51,619 bases of DNA from Candidatus Gastranaerophilales bacterium (GCA_944326525.1 CALVEG010000013.1:1-51619); one strand, 5' to 3'; shown: positions 7,888 to 16,813, numbered from the stretch's first letter. Numbers and translations are program-made. The notes: generated from the letters alone by a model not told the origin.

Positions 7888-10815
7888 TCAAATTACTTCC
7901 CCTGCCTTGTCTTGCGAATATTGTGTTTGAGCTTTCTTATCATGCTGGTATTCTTGCTCACTCAATTCTTCCTGATGTTTTTGCAACTCATTAAGGATAT
8001 ACAGTAGTTTCGCATTATCTTCCGGCACTTTAATAATTAGTGCTCTTGGAGAATTACCTTTTCTGAAATATTTATTGTTATATTCAATGTAAGGTTCTTT
8101 TGTGGCTTGTGTTCTGATGTCTTTTGCACTCGGTATCGGAATTCCGGTTTCTTCTGATTGTTTGAATTCTTTGCTGAATAGCGGATGTACACCGTCAACA
8201 TATATTGAAATCTCATTCTTTTGAGGATTAAAAACATATTCGCTACCGTATTGAATCTTGTTGCTTTTAGCAAGTATCAAAAATATTGCCATAAACTTTT
8301 CAAAACAATCTTCTGTATGTGTAATATCTTGATATGACTTAATATAGTTTTCAAGATTTTGGTTTAAGGTTTGTATTTCCGTTCCTCCTTTAAAGTCTTT
8401 ACTGAAATTGGCTACCTGATACAGAATATCCATTCCACACATAGCAATAGCAATGTTGTTAACACATCTTAGGTCAAGATTTGAATTGTTTTTTAGCACA
8501 ATTTTAGTATTATTGTCTAACATTTTCAGAATAGTGTCTTTATCTGCATACCATTTCAGTATTTTGGGTAAAACACAAGAAAGGTACTTTTCTCTGATTT
8601 GATTTATTTTGCTTGCCTCTTCAGGACTGAAATCATTTTTATAAAATTCGGTATACATAAGCCTTGTAGCAGTTTGTGGATTACGATGTGCTCTATCATT
8701 ACTTGCAAAATTCAATGTTGCATTAACAGCACGAACATCCTGTTCTTTGCCATAACCTGTCATTCTTTTTCTTGAATTTCTGTCATACACGGCTTTTGTT
8801 GTAGCTTCAAAATTCTTACGCATGTAGCCTTCTACTTCAGCATACAGAATAGGGATATTTTTATAGTATTCCATATTGTGCAATAAGTTCATAGCAGTAT
8901 CATTACCACTACTTAAAAATCTTGTATTGAATCCAAATAAATACGCTATTGTAATTAACAAATTGCTTTTACCACTTGCAGCTTCACCATACATAAAGTT
9001 AACTGGGAATCCCATTGTTTTGCTAAAAATAATATCTACGAACGGACTCATAATAGCTGTTCCAATATTTAAAAGTGGTTCAACCTTATTTCCATATGTA
9101 CGAATTGTGTTAACAAATACACACTTAGCTATAAGCTCCTCGATTGAGGTTGATGTTGCTGAAAACTCTTTTATAAGTTCGTCGTTTTTATTTTGTTCAA
9201 CAAATTCAGAATAAGACATTTCTGGAATGTAAAGCTCTGGAGCATACATATCCCTATCAGTTTTTAGTGTAAATGAGTTATTGTAATCAAGTTGAATTAC
9301 ACCTTTTGAATTTGCCTTTGGAGTTAATATATTGCCATTTTTCAAGTCAATCGCAGCATTTTTATATATCCAAAACGGGTTGTCATTATGAAAAATTAAA
9401 GAAGGATTTTTGAAAATATTTAGTTCTTCAGGTATATTGCTTAATTCTTCAAGTAAAATGTTTTTAAGTTCGGTATCTTTTAAGCAATGTAAATGAATCC
9501 CACCTTCCTTTAACACATCATGCAAGTTTTTCAAATCTAATAATTCTTTTTGGGATAAAATTATGGGCTTTGTTGTTTTGTTTCCAATATTCGTAACAAT
9601 TTCAAGTTGATATTCCTGATGATTTTCAAAACTATATGTATTGACTACAACTGTTTTTGTTACATTAAGAGTAAAATTTGATTTTTTTACATAGGTTAAT
9701 TGTCCAGAATCTGAATCATATTTTACGTAGTAATAACATCCTTTGTACGGATAGATTCCTCTTTCAAAAAATTCCATAATTGCTTTGTGTTCTGCTTTTA
9801 CCTCAACTGTAGCCGGCATATCCATTTTAACATTGGTATGCCTAAGATATAATTTCAAAACGGAATATGGCGATATTTTGATATTATCTTCTAAGATATT
9901 CTCTGTTATTGCATTCTTTTGGATGTACTTGTACAAATCGGTAAAATCATTTATGTAAGCACTAATTCCATTAAGTTTACCTAAATTAAATGAATGAAAA
10001 ACAAGTGGAATTTCTTGTTCTATTTTTTTATATGCTTTTCGACCTGAAATGTCATTATCCATGCAGATAATTATTCTCTCAAACTGCTTCAGGTAATCAA
10101 TATGCGGTTTAAGCGCTTTTGCAGTATTACCTTCACCGTTAGTATTTGTCAAAATTTGATAAAAATCTTGCAGATTAAACCTTTTCAAGTATTCATAAAC
10201 TGCATATCCGTCTTTATAGCCTGCACAAATAAAAGCATTTTGGGGATTGCTCGGATTGTTTATTTTCGATAAACATTTTTCAGGTTTATCCGCATAACCT
10301 TTCGTTTTAGATATAAACTTGAATTTCCCTTTGTGGTTTTCGTGAGTACGAATTTCATAACCTGTAACAGTGTTGTCAAGTGCTATCATTGGTATTAAGA
10401 AAACATCATTTTCTACATCATAACCGATTTTACACTCTTTTATTGTTTCATTTGTTAGGCCTGTATTTTCTTTCACAAGTTCTAACATTTTATTATTGTT
10501 TAATAAATTTGAGCTATATTTTTTCGTGCTATCTGTATCATATTTTGTTTTACTTAATTTTTTGAAAATAGCCTTATTACTATTTTTTGATTTTATAATT
10601 TCTTGCGCAAGTTTTTTGCCGTGTTCATTATTTGCACATGCTCCACAGAAAAAACCCTTATCTGGATTAAAGTTTAAATTATCACCATGCCTGTCATGTC
10701 CTTCTTCTGCACAATAAGGACATTTCCCTTGATATTGATTTATTCCGACTTTTTTCAGTTCAAATCCTAAAAAACTTTCTACTTCTTGAATTTCAAAATT
10801 ATAGTTAGTGCTCAT
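7888..10815 (-). CDS. Primase-helicase of integrative element (zinc ribbon, Toprim, P-loop ATPase)
   Basis: This 975-residue protein probably replicates the excised element. Residues C32, C35, C57 and C60 form a CHC2/DnaG-like zinc ribbon (KCPYC, then FFCGAC). Around residue 250, ERIIICMDNDISGRKAYKKI carries the Toprim D-x-D motif. Near residue 608-615, MYGEAASGKSNLL is a Walker A loop, and the following part, with AEVEGYMRKNFEATTKAVYD and LNFASNDRAHR, resembles DUF927-type helicases. ATG 10815 is chosen because AAAGGAG lies directly upstream; an earlier in-frame codon would add 11 poorly supported residues. The gene ends just before the iteron-like block and the xis-int pair, as in phage satellites and mobilizable elements. 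Confidence 0.8.
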   Translation of the reverse strand: MSTNYNFEIQEVESFLGFELKKVGINQYQGKCPYCAEEGHDRHGDNLNFNPDKGFFCGACANNEHGKKLAQEIIKSKNSNKAIFKKLSKTKYDTDSTKKYSSNLLNNNKMLELVKENTGLTNETIKECKIGYDVENDVFLIPMIALDNTVTGYEIRTHENHKGKFKFISKTKGYADKPEKCLSKINNPSNPQNAFICAGYKDGYAVYEYLKRFNLQDFYQILTNTNGEGNTAKALKPHIDYLKQFERIIICMDNDISGRKAYKKIEQEIPLVFHSFNLGKLNGISAYINDFTDLYKYIQKNAITENILEDNIKISPYSVLKLYLRHTNVKMDMPATVEVKAEHKAIMEFFERGIYPYKGCYYYVKYDSDSGQLTYVKKSNFTLNVTKTVVVNTYSFENHQEYQLEIVTNIGNKTTKPIILSQKELLDLKNLHDVLKEGGIHLHCLKDTELKNILLEELSNIPEELNIFKNPSLIFHNDNPFWIYKNAAIDLKNGNILTPKANSKGVIQLDYNNSFTLKTDRDMYAPELYIPEMSYSEFVEQNKNDELIKEFSATSTSIEELIAKCVFVNTIRTYGNKVEPLLNIGTAIMSPFVDIIFSKTMGFPVNFMYGEAASGKSNLLITIAYLFGFNTRFLSSGNDTAMNLLHNMEYYKNIPILYAEVEGYMRKNFEATTKAVYDRNSRKRMTGYGKEQDVRAVNATLNFASNDRAHRNPQTATRLMYTEFYKNDFSPEEASKINQIREKYLSCVLPKILKWYADKDTILKMLDNNTKIVLKNNSNLDLRCVNNIAIAMCGMDILYQVANFSKDFKGGTEIQTLNQNLENYIKSYQDITHTEDCFEKFMAIFLILAKSNKIQYGSEYVFNPQKNEISIYVDGVHPLFSKEFKQSEETGIPIPSAKDIRTQATKEPYIEYNNKYFRKGNSPRALIIKVPEDNAKLLYILNELQKHQEELSEQEYQHDKKAQTQYSQDKAGEVI

Positions 10816-10917
10816 TTTAGACTCCTTTCTATTTTTAATACTAGTCAACTCTGCAGTGTCAACAAATATATTTCAACAAAAAGTGCTAAAAATCTCACTC
10901 ATCAATTCTGTGACAAA

Positions 10918-11292
10918 TTACCTTGTAGTTGTGACAATAAAATCATCTTGTATAATATCTAAATTAATGCAGTATCCAGATCTGAATTCTTTCTTAACAA
11001 TATTTGTAAAGCCTTCTTTTTTAAAAGCTTTGTTAATTCTTGCAGCAATTTGCCTTTCGTTATCCTCTGCGACATAATTTTCACTAATAATATCAAGTTT
11101 ATGAGTTTTGGATGTATCTTCTGCCATAATGAATAAAGCCTCAAATAGTCTTGGACTTAAGTGAATTTTTTTGTTTTTGTACATACATATTCCTTGATTG
11201 CCTATTTTTCTAAGATACAAGCATTTTTTAAAATAATCTACTGGGTCTGCATAATAATCAAAGATGTCAAATTCATAAGTAGTTTTGTTCAT
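10918..11292 (-). CDS. Winged-helix (OmpR-type C-terminal domain-like) regulator
   Basis: This 124-residue protein has no receiver domain. From about residue 40, KKIHLSPRLFEALFIMAEDT, then NERQIAARINKAFKKEGFTN and VKKEFRSGYCIN follow the Trans_reg_C pattern: LTPxEFxLLxxL, a recognition helix with R-x-I-x-x-R-I-x-K-x-x-K, and a wing ending G-x-G/S-Y-x-I/L. AAGGAT precedes ATG. It sits upstream of the primase gene on the same strand with a 102-bp gap, so it may control element replication genes. Its target is unknown; TATGAGA-like sites lie in its own upstream region. Confidence 0.6.
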   Translation of the reverse strand: MNKTTYEFDIFDYYADPVDYFKKCLYLRKIGNQGICMYKNKKIHLSPRLFEALFIMAEDTSKTHKLDIISENYVAEDNERQIAARINKAFKKEGFTNIVKKEFRSGYCINLDIIQDDFIVTTTR

Positions 11293-11352
11293 AATTTTAT
11301 CCTTTTTTAATTTTTATCATGTTTTATTTTACTCATAACTAACCAACCCTCA

Positions 11353-11424
11353 AAATGAGATTTTAGTATTTGTCTATATCTCATAAAAATTTAAAGCATA
11401 GATATGTATGTCAATATGAGAAAA
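11353..11424. promoter_or_regulatory. Repeated ATGAGA / TCTCAT sites upstream of winged-helix gene
   Basis: AAATGAGATTTT (about 11353-11364), TATCTCATAAAA (about 11376-11387) and ATATGAGAAAAT (about 11414-11425) lie within 75 bp, in alternating orientation, roughly 60-130 bp before the regulator start at 11292. Equal spacing and symmetry suggest operator sites, perhaps autoregulatory. No footprinting-type evidence is available from sequence alone. Confidence 0.35.
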
Positions 11425-11572
11425 TTTTATAAGATTATAAATGTGTCTATATTATTCCAACTACAAGCAAAAACTTTTTAAAATATGCTACAAAATAAAC
11501 CAGTCTTTTTATTTAGATATAGTAGAATAAATGTTTCAGAAAGACGCCGGTACTAAATCGTGGTATTTTTAA

Positions 11573-11731
11573 TTACTCCCAAATATGGTATTCAACTACT
11601 ACAAACACTAATATCTCAAATATTATAATAACTAAGGATATTCTATCATTTACACGATTTTCATGTAGATAACAACAAGTAAAACAAATTGAAGCTAATG
11701 CTAATATTGCAAAACAAAATCTTAGAAACAG
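11573..11731 (-). pseudogene. Possible small two-helix membrane protein without a standard start
   Basis: A frame beginning at CTG 11731 encodes 52 residues: LFLRFCFAILALASICFTCC, a short polar stretch YLHENRVNDR, then ISLVIIIFEILVFVVVEYHI and WE. These look like two membrane helices. A strong GGAGG site (11734-11740 on the minus strand) overlaps the stop of the preceding gene but no ATG, GTG or TTG follows at normal spacing; one extra A would create ATG. It would be the fourth gene of the operon starting at 12700. It may be a CTG-start gene, a decayed gene or a sequence error. Confidence 0.3.
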
Positions 11732-11738
11732 AGTCCTC

Positions 11739-12160
11739 CTATTTTAATCTAAGTCTTACATAAATATTATTTTGAATTGGATCATCTTCGTTATTTAAGT
11801 AATAAGAGTGCATATTTTTCTTTCCAACCCTTTTGGTTAATACTTCGAGAAAGTTATCAATATCGCCTGTTGTATTATTACCCATTTTAATCTTTGTCAT
11901 ATCTAAAACTAAAACAATTTCACCATCTTCAAATAATATAAAACTTGCAGGAATTCCGTTACCAACTATTTGAGGGTAAATTTTTGATTCTTGATATTTC
12001 TCTTTTATTAAATCTGTAAAAGAGGCCATTAGAACTTTATCTTCTGGACTTGTTGCATGCTCTTTCAGTGATTCAAACATTTCAAATCCCAATGTTTCTT
12101 TTGCCCATACAATATTGGTCAATAATGTACAAACAGTAATTAATAACAAAATTTTTTCAT
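11739..12160 (-). pseudogene. Secreted hypothetical protein with one-base frameshift in signal peptide
   Basis: ATG 12160, preceded by AAGGAT, begins ATG AAA AAA TTT TGT TAT TAA and stops at once. One extra base in the A6T4 run would give MKKILLLITVCTLLTNIVWA, a textbook signal peptide, continuous with the rest (KETLGFEMFESLKEHATSPE and so on, about 120 mature residues). The interval is 422 nt, one base short of a multiple of three. TTG 12149 could start a shortened form but has no ribosome site at the right distance. The mature part, with VLMASFTDLIKEKY and VVGNG-like turns, is not recognised. It is the third gene of an operon on the element. Confidence 0.6.
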
Positions 12161-12178
12161 GCTAATATCCTTATAATT

Positions 12179-12589
12179 TTAGTAGAGATTTTTTACTTCA
12201 CAGGTCAATTCCGAAACTTTAACCTGCGTTACAGGTTGCAAGGAATAAAAACGTGTTGTTATATCCAAATAATCGTATTTATTGGTGCCATAAATGGTTG
12301 TTTTATTTGATTCCTGATTGCGTAAAGGAGTGTAGCTAAAACTACCAGCAGTAAAATAATCAAAAGTTGCTGAACAGTTAACGTTGTACTGCAATTTATT
12401 ATATTTTTCTAAATATTGATAATCGTTAATTCGCAATTTGATTTTTAATTTACATTCATCATATCCAATACTTGAAAAACTTTTTTGAAAACATTTCAAA
12501 TTTGTATCTTCAATTTTCAACTCCGGTTTTGCAAGAGCAAATGGAGATGTAATTATAAATAGAAAGCAAATGATAAGCAGTTTTTTCAT
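12179..12589 (-). CDS. Secreted hypothetical protein, 136 residues
   Basis: The N-terminus MKKLLIICFLFIITSPFALA is a clear Sec signal peptide with cleavage after ALA. The mature part has four Cys (in LKCFQKSF, DECKLKI, VNCSATF, LTCEVKN), consistent with two disulphides, and alternates polar and hydrophobic residues as in a small beta protein. No lipobox is present. It follows a 33-residue membrane peptide gene by 9 bp and precedes another exported-protein gene by 18 bp, so the three are one operon. Family not recognised; a periplasmic or surface partner of the small membrane peptide is inference. Confidence 0.65.
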   Translation of the reverse strand: MKKLLIICFLFIITSPFALAKPELKIEDTNLKCFQKSFSSIGYDECKLKIKLRINDYQYLEKYNKLQYNVNCSATFDYFTAGSFSYTPLRNQESNKTTIYGTNKYDYLDITTRFYSLQPVTQVKVSELTCEVKNLY

Positions 12590-12598
12590 ATAATTATT

Positions 12599-12700
12599 TT
12601 AGTCCTTATCTTCAAAAAATAATTTTTGCCAACCAATTTTTATTAAGTTAATAATAAACGAAAGTACAATTACTGCTAAAACTCCAAACAATATTCTCAT
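12599..12700 (-). CDS. 33-residue single-pass membrane peptide
   Basis: ATG 12700 is preceded by AAAGG at about 8 nt. The product is MRILFGVLAVIVLSFIINLI followed by KIGWQKLFFEDKD: one hydrophobic helix (about residues 3-20) and a short charged tail likely in the cytoplasm. It is the first gene of a minus-strand operon of membrane or exported proteins and is divergent from the XRE regulator at 12823. Small hydrophobic peptides in such settings can be toxins, phage-exclusion peptides or membrane anchors; the sequence does not decide. Confidence 0.55.
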   Translation of the reverse strand: MRILFGVLAVIVLSFIINLIKIGWQKLFFEDKD

Positions 12701-12822
12701 ATTTAACCTTTCTTAACTACGCTTAGTATTTATCTCTAAAGTACATATTTATAAAAGATTTGCTTATATAAACGCACTGTCAGTTTGTTTATTTAAATCC
12801 ATATTACCACGAAAATTGCAAT

Positions 12823-13038
12823 ATGAGCAAAAAAGATTTACAAAAATTTGGGAAAAGGTTAAAATCTTTAAGACTTGATAAAGAATTAACACAGCTAGAA
12901 CTTGCTGAAATTCTTGATATGTCGCCTAATTTTATCGGAATGATTGAACGAGGTGAAAGAAATACAACTGTTGAAAATGTCTTTAAAATCGCAAGAGCCT
13001 TAGGAATTAAGCCTTCTATTTTATTTGAAGAACTTTAG
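12823..13038 (+). CDS. XRE-family transcriptional regulator
   Basis: This 71-residue protein is a single HTH_3 domain: RLKSLRLDKELTQLELAEIL followed by DMSPNFIGMIERGERNTTVE and a final helix ending LFEEL. The recognition helix is PNFIGMIERG. It is the lambda Cro/C1-like class and likely represses the divergent membrane-peptide operon (12700 downward) and its own gene from the 122-bp gap, which contains AT-rich symmetric stretches such as TTATATAA. Small regulators of this type are typical of integrative elements. Confidence 0.85.
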   Translation: MSKKDLQKFGKRLKSLRLDKELTQLELAEILDMSPNFIGMIERGERNTTVENVFKIARALGIKPSILFEEL

Positions 13039-13256
13039 GTCTGTAAAATATCTATTGCTTTTTGCAGCTTTTTGTTTAATGTTCTGAAAAGTACGTAATA
13101 GTCATCTTTGTCTTTATTGAATTGCAAGTCTTCATCAATAAGCCCTGAATCAGATACTAGGACGCCTAACTTAATGAACACTTGTAAATCGTATAAAATC
13201 ATTCTTGCGTCAGAAATCTTGTTTTCTAAATTATTTAATGCGTTTTTATCGCACAT
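13035..13256 (-). CDS. Small hypothetical protein on the integrative element
   Basis: This 73-residue protein has an excellent AAGGAG site about 9 nt before ATG. It is largely helical and charged (LENKISDARMILYDLQVFIK, ending LNKKLQKAIDILQT), with no membrane segment. It is convergent with and overlaps the last 4 bp of the XRE gene. Function unknown. Confidence 0.6.
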   Translation of the reverse strand: MCDKNALNNLENKISDARMILYDLQVFIKLGVLVSDSGLIDEDLQFNKDKDDYYVLFRTLNKKLQKAIDILQT

Positions 13257-13479
13257 AAAAATTAACTCCTTTGTATTTGTATGCGTATATCTAGCTGTTT
13301 TATGGCGTTTTTTATAGGTGTCTTGCTAATTCATAATCATACATTAGCGCATAAGTAGTATTTTGTGAATCCAGTTAATTTATTTTAGTTGTAAATGTTA
13401 GTAAATAATTAAGAAAATATTAATATAAATTAAACAAATCAGTTTATAAACTATTATAAATATATAATAAAGGGTAAGT

Positions 13480-16398
13480 ATGTCATTTTTTTTAGATAAT
13501 TTAAAAAACGTAAATCTATATGGAGTTTCAAACGATGGATTGACCTTAAGAGAAGCCCAGATTGGTGCATATATGGCTGTATGTTCACATTTTACTTGTA
13601 GTAATGAAATTGCTACTGTTGTTATTCCTACAGGTGTTGGTAAGACTGCGACAATGGCACTTATTCCATTTGGATTAAAAGCTAACAGAGTTTTAATAAT
13701 AGTTCCTAGTAAAACAATTAGAGGTCAAATATTTGAAGAATTTAGTAATTTTAATATCTTTCACAAATTAAATATTTATACAAAAACTAACAAACCAAAT
13801 GTGTTTGAAGTTAAAAAAAGTATAAACAATGATAGAGAGTGGGAAAATCTTAAAAATTATGAAGTTGTTATAAGTACACCTCATTGTATCAGCTCTAAGT
13901 ATAATTATGTTAAGAATCCCAAAAACTCTATCCGAGAATCTCTTTTTGATGTGATAATTATAGATGAAGCTCATCACATACCTGCAGAGACTTGGAAGCA
14001 TATTTTAAGTCAATTTAAAAATACTAGGAATATTCTGTTTACAGCAACTCCTTTTAGACGAGATAAAAAGATTATGCCTGGATTTCAAGTTTATGCTTAC
14101 CCATTAAAGAGGGCAATTGAAAACGGATATTATGAAGAAATTTCTTATGTTCCGATAGAAATAAATCCTAATGAAGATAAAGATGTTGTTTTAGCAGAAA
14201 AGGCAAAAGAACAACTTCATGTTTTAAAAACAAAAAATCCAGATATAAAAATGTTAATAAAGGTGGAATCAAAAGAAAAGGCAAAAACGATTAAAACGAT
14301 ATATGATAAAATTGGTTTGAATGTAAAAATTGTATCTAGTGATAATTCATATGAAACTAATAAAAAAGCTATTAATGAATTGAAAACCACCAAAGAATTA
14401 GATGGTCTAATATGTATAGATATGCTTGGGGAAGGTTTCGATTTTCCACAAATAAAATTGGCTGTTTTACATACTGCACCTCAAAGTTTATTACCGTTTA
14501 TTCAATTTGTTGGGAGGATTGCGAGAAAAACTGAAGGGGAAAGAATAAAAGGGGTATTAATAGCAGATAAGAATGATTTCTCTAACGAAATAGATAAAAT
14601 TACAGACGACTATAATAAACTTGCACAATTAATACCTAATATTATTGATTCACTTATTCTGGAGCGTAAAGATAAAAGAATTTATTATGATGAATTTGAA
14701 ACGGAAATATTAGGTTTTGATGAACCTATTAATTTAGAAAATATTTGCCCTAGTTTTACAATAAAAATGTATACCATTGGGCAAGAATACTTTTCGTTTG
14801 AACGTAATATAAAACTTACTGGGAATATAAAACTAGAGGAGTATAGAAAAAAAGATAATTTAGCAATATTCATAACCTCTCGGGAATTAAAGCCTAAATG
14901 GACAAAATCTAATTTATTAAAGAGTAAAGAATATCATTTAAATATTTTTTTCTATGATGAAATAAGAAACATTTTATTACATCATTCTACGGATGAAAAT
15001 GTGGGCAATTGTTTATTAGATTCTTTTTGTGAAATTTCTAAGTTACATAAAGCAAAAATGAACTATTTATTTCAACTAATGCAAATTGCCCAAAAAGCTG
15101 AATATCTTAATATTGGAGTAAAAAATCCTTTAAAATTAGTTGGTGGGTCTTATGAAAATTATATGGGTAAAGATGCACAAAATTCTATTAGTATTATACA
15201 AAGTAGTTATCAATGTTTAGGACATGCTTTTGCAAAATTGAAGCTTTCTAATTTAGATGAATATAGAGGTATAAGTCCATTCAATGCTAAAGTATGGAGT
15301 TTTAAAAAGGGTGATATTCAAGCTTTTGCTGAATGGTGTAAACTTATTACTGATAGTATAAATTTAGAAGCCGAACCAAATTTTGAATTGCCAAATTTGT
15401 CTTTAAAGGCAAATTTATTACAAATTTCAGAAATACAAGGAAATGAAATTTTATGCCTTGTACTCAATCAAAATTGTTATAAAGAAAATGTATTGATTAA
15501 AACAAATTCTAATAATATACCATTAGAATTTAATATTTTAGATATTGATTTCAAATTAGAAAAGGTATCAAATAAAATTATAAAAATAAACTTGCTTTAC
15601 AATGAACAACTTTTGACTTCAATATTATATGATTTAAATAATGAAGATACTATTTTTAATAATTTTGACAATAGTAATGAGTTTTATATTTTTACGAATA
15701 ATAAAACATATACATTGCCTGATTTCTTCAATGAGTATCTTCCAATGATAATGACAGATGAAGGTGAAAGCATAATTGGATGTTTATGTTTCAAAGTTGG
15801 AACAGATGATACAGTAAAACTTCCAATCGAGAATATATTTGAGCCTATTGACTTCACCGCTAATAAAATAAATATTAAACAGGAAATTCCATTCAAAGGA
15901 GAAACAAGTGAAAATAAATCAATTTTTACATATTTAAAAGAAAAATTTGAAAATGAAAGCAATAATGAATTTATAATAGAAGATGATGGAAGTGGAGAAA
16001 TTGCAGATTTTATTGTCATTACAAATACAGAAGTGAAGTTCTATCATTGTAAAGCTTCAAGGGAAGATATCTCGGGTTTAAGAATTAAAGAATTTTATGA
16101 AGTTATAGGACAAGCAATCAAATCAAGCAAGTGGATTAGAAATTCTGATATATTTAATCAATTAGCAAAGCGTATTCAAAAAAAACCAGAAAGACTCATA
16201 AAAGGGTGTTTAGATAATTTACAAAATTTAAAGGCTCACAAATATAGTTACAAAATTTATGTTGTCCAACCTGGATTAGATTATGTTCAATTTGTAAATA
16301 AAGAACCTGCCGATATAAAAAAACTGTTAGCTCTTGGTTATGATGTTATAAAATCAAGTGGCGAATTTAAAGTTATCTGTAACGGAAAATTTAATTAA
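13480..16398 (+). CDS. DEAH-box helicase fused to C-terminal nuclease-like domain, probable defence protein
   Basis: This 972-residue protein has AAGGGT before ATG and TATAAT at 13463-13468. Superfamily 2 helicase motifs are complete: Walker A PTGVGKT (about 50-56), DEAH in VIIIDEAHHIP (about 160), FTATPFRR, and motif VI QFVGRIARK (about 344). A long middle region (about 400-820) has no family that I recognise. Residues about 830-890 contain EIADFIVI, KFYHCKAS and FYEVIGQAIKS, fitting the D...x-x-K core of PD-(D/E)xK nucleases with His/Cys before the Lys. Stand-alone helicase-nuclease fusions on mobile elements are usually anti-phage or restriction-like. There is no methylase or specificity gene nearby. 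Confidence 0.75.
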   Translation: MSFFLDNLKNVNLYGVSNDGLTLREAQIGAYMAVCSHFTCSNEIATVVIPTGVGKTATMALIPFGLKANRVLIIVPSKTIRGQIFEEFSNFNIFHKLNIYTKTNKPNVFEVKKSINNDREWENLKNYEVVISTPHCISSKYNYVKNPKNSIRESLFDVIIIDEAHHIPAETWKHILSQFKNTRNILFTATPFRRDKKIMPGFQVYAYPLKRAIENGYYEEISYVPIEINPNEDKDVVLAEKAKEQLHVLKTKNPDIKMLIKVESKEKAKTIKTIYDKIGLNVKIVSSDNSYETNKKAINELKTTKELDGLICIDMLGEGFDFPQIKLAVLHTAPQSLLPFIQFVGRIARKTEGERIKGVLIADKNDFSNEIDKITDDYNKLAQLIPNIIDSLILERKDKRIYYDEFETEILGFDEPINLENICPSFTIKMYTIGQEYFSFERNIKLTGNIKLEEYRKKDNLAIFITSRELKPKWTKSNLLKSKEYHLNIFFYDEIRNILLHHSTDENVGNCLLDSFCEISKLHKAKMNYLFQLMQIAQKAEYLNIGVKNPLKLVGGSYENYMGKDAQNSISIIQSSYQCLGHAFAKLKLSNLDEYRGISPFNAKVWSFKKGDIQAFAEWCKLITDSINLEAEPNFELPNLSLKANLLQISEIQGNEILCLVLNQNCYKENVLIKTNSNNIPLEFNILDIDFKLEKVSNKIIKINLLYNEQLLTSILYDLNNEDTIFNNFDNSNEFYIFTNNKTYTLPDFFNEYLPMIMTDEGESIIGCLCFKVGTDDTVKLPIENIFEPIDFTANKINIKQEIPFKGETSENKSIFTYLKEKFENESNNEFIIEDDGSGEIADFIVITNTEVKFYHCKASREDISGLRIKEFYEVIGQAIKSSKWIRNSDIFNQLAKRIQKKPERLIKGCLDNLQNLKAHKYSYKIYVVQPGLDYVQFVNKEPADIKKLLALGYDVIKSSGEFKVICNGKFN

Positions 16399-16589
16399 AA
16401 TGATGAATTTCAAGAAAATAAACTATTAAAAGACTTATTATAATTAAAGGAAGATATTACCTATCATCAAATTTTTCGTGTCATCTAAACCAATTATTCC
16501 ATTTTAATGGTGGCTCCAACCGAGTAGCGGTTTCCATGCCTATTTCTAAATTTGTATTTTTATCTTTAATTGAATATTGTAAAAAACTT

Positions 16590-16813
16590 TTATACAATTG
16601 CGATATATAATTTTTCTGCCTGTTTATCACTAAGCTTATTTCTTTCAAAGTGATTAGAAGAGCCAACACTTTCAATAGTTGCCACTTTTTACGTGTTTTT
16701 AATTTTTTAGGTGATAATTGTCCTAATGATTTCCAGGAGCCCTTAAATTTATGAAGTTCTGAAATTATTGATAACATTTGATTTGAAGTTTTTATGCTTT
16801 CTTCATTAATCAT
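16590..16813 (-). pseudogene. Remnant of Fic-family protein N-terminus, frameshifted
   Basis: The frame begins MINEESIKTSNQ and contains ISELHKFKGSWKSLGQLSPK, the start of Fic (AMP-transferase) family proteins. At an A5 run the frame breaks; the next frame continues VATIESVGSSNHFERNKLSD then KQAEKLYIAIV and a stop, matching the I-E-S-x-G-S-S-x-x-x-E-x-N-K-L-S motif that follows in intact Fic proteins. The interval is 224 nt, one base short of a multiple of three. The HPFxxGNGR catalytic motif is absent, so this is a dead fragment. The unshifted frame runs on to 16481 but looks like noise. Confidence 0.65.

Noticed and set aside
13480-16398. Type I restriction HsdR
   Set aside because: No HsdM or HsdS gene nearby, and the nuclease-like domain is C-terminal to the helicase rather than N-terminal as in HsdR.
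16481-16589. Continuation of the first Fic-remnant frame (TNLEIGMETATRLEPPLKWN)
   Set aside because: After the frameshift this frame is out of phase with the family-like sequence and looks like noise.
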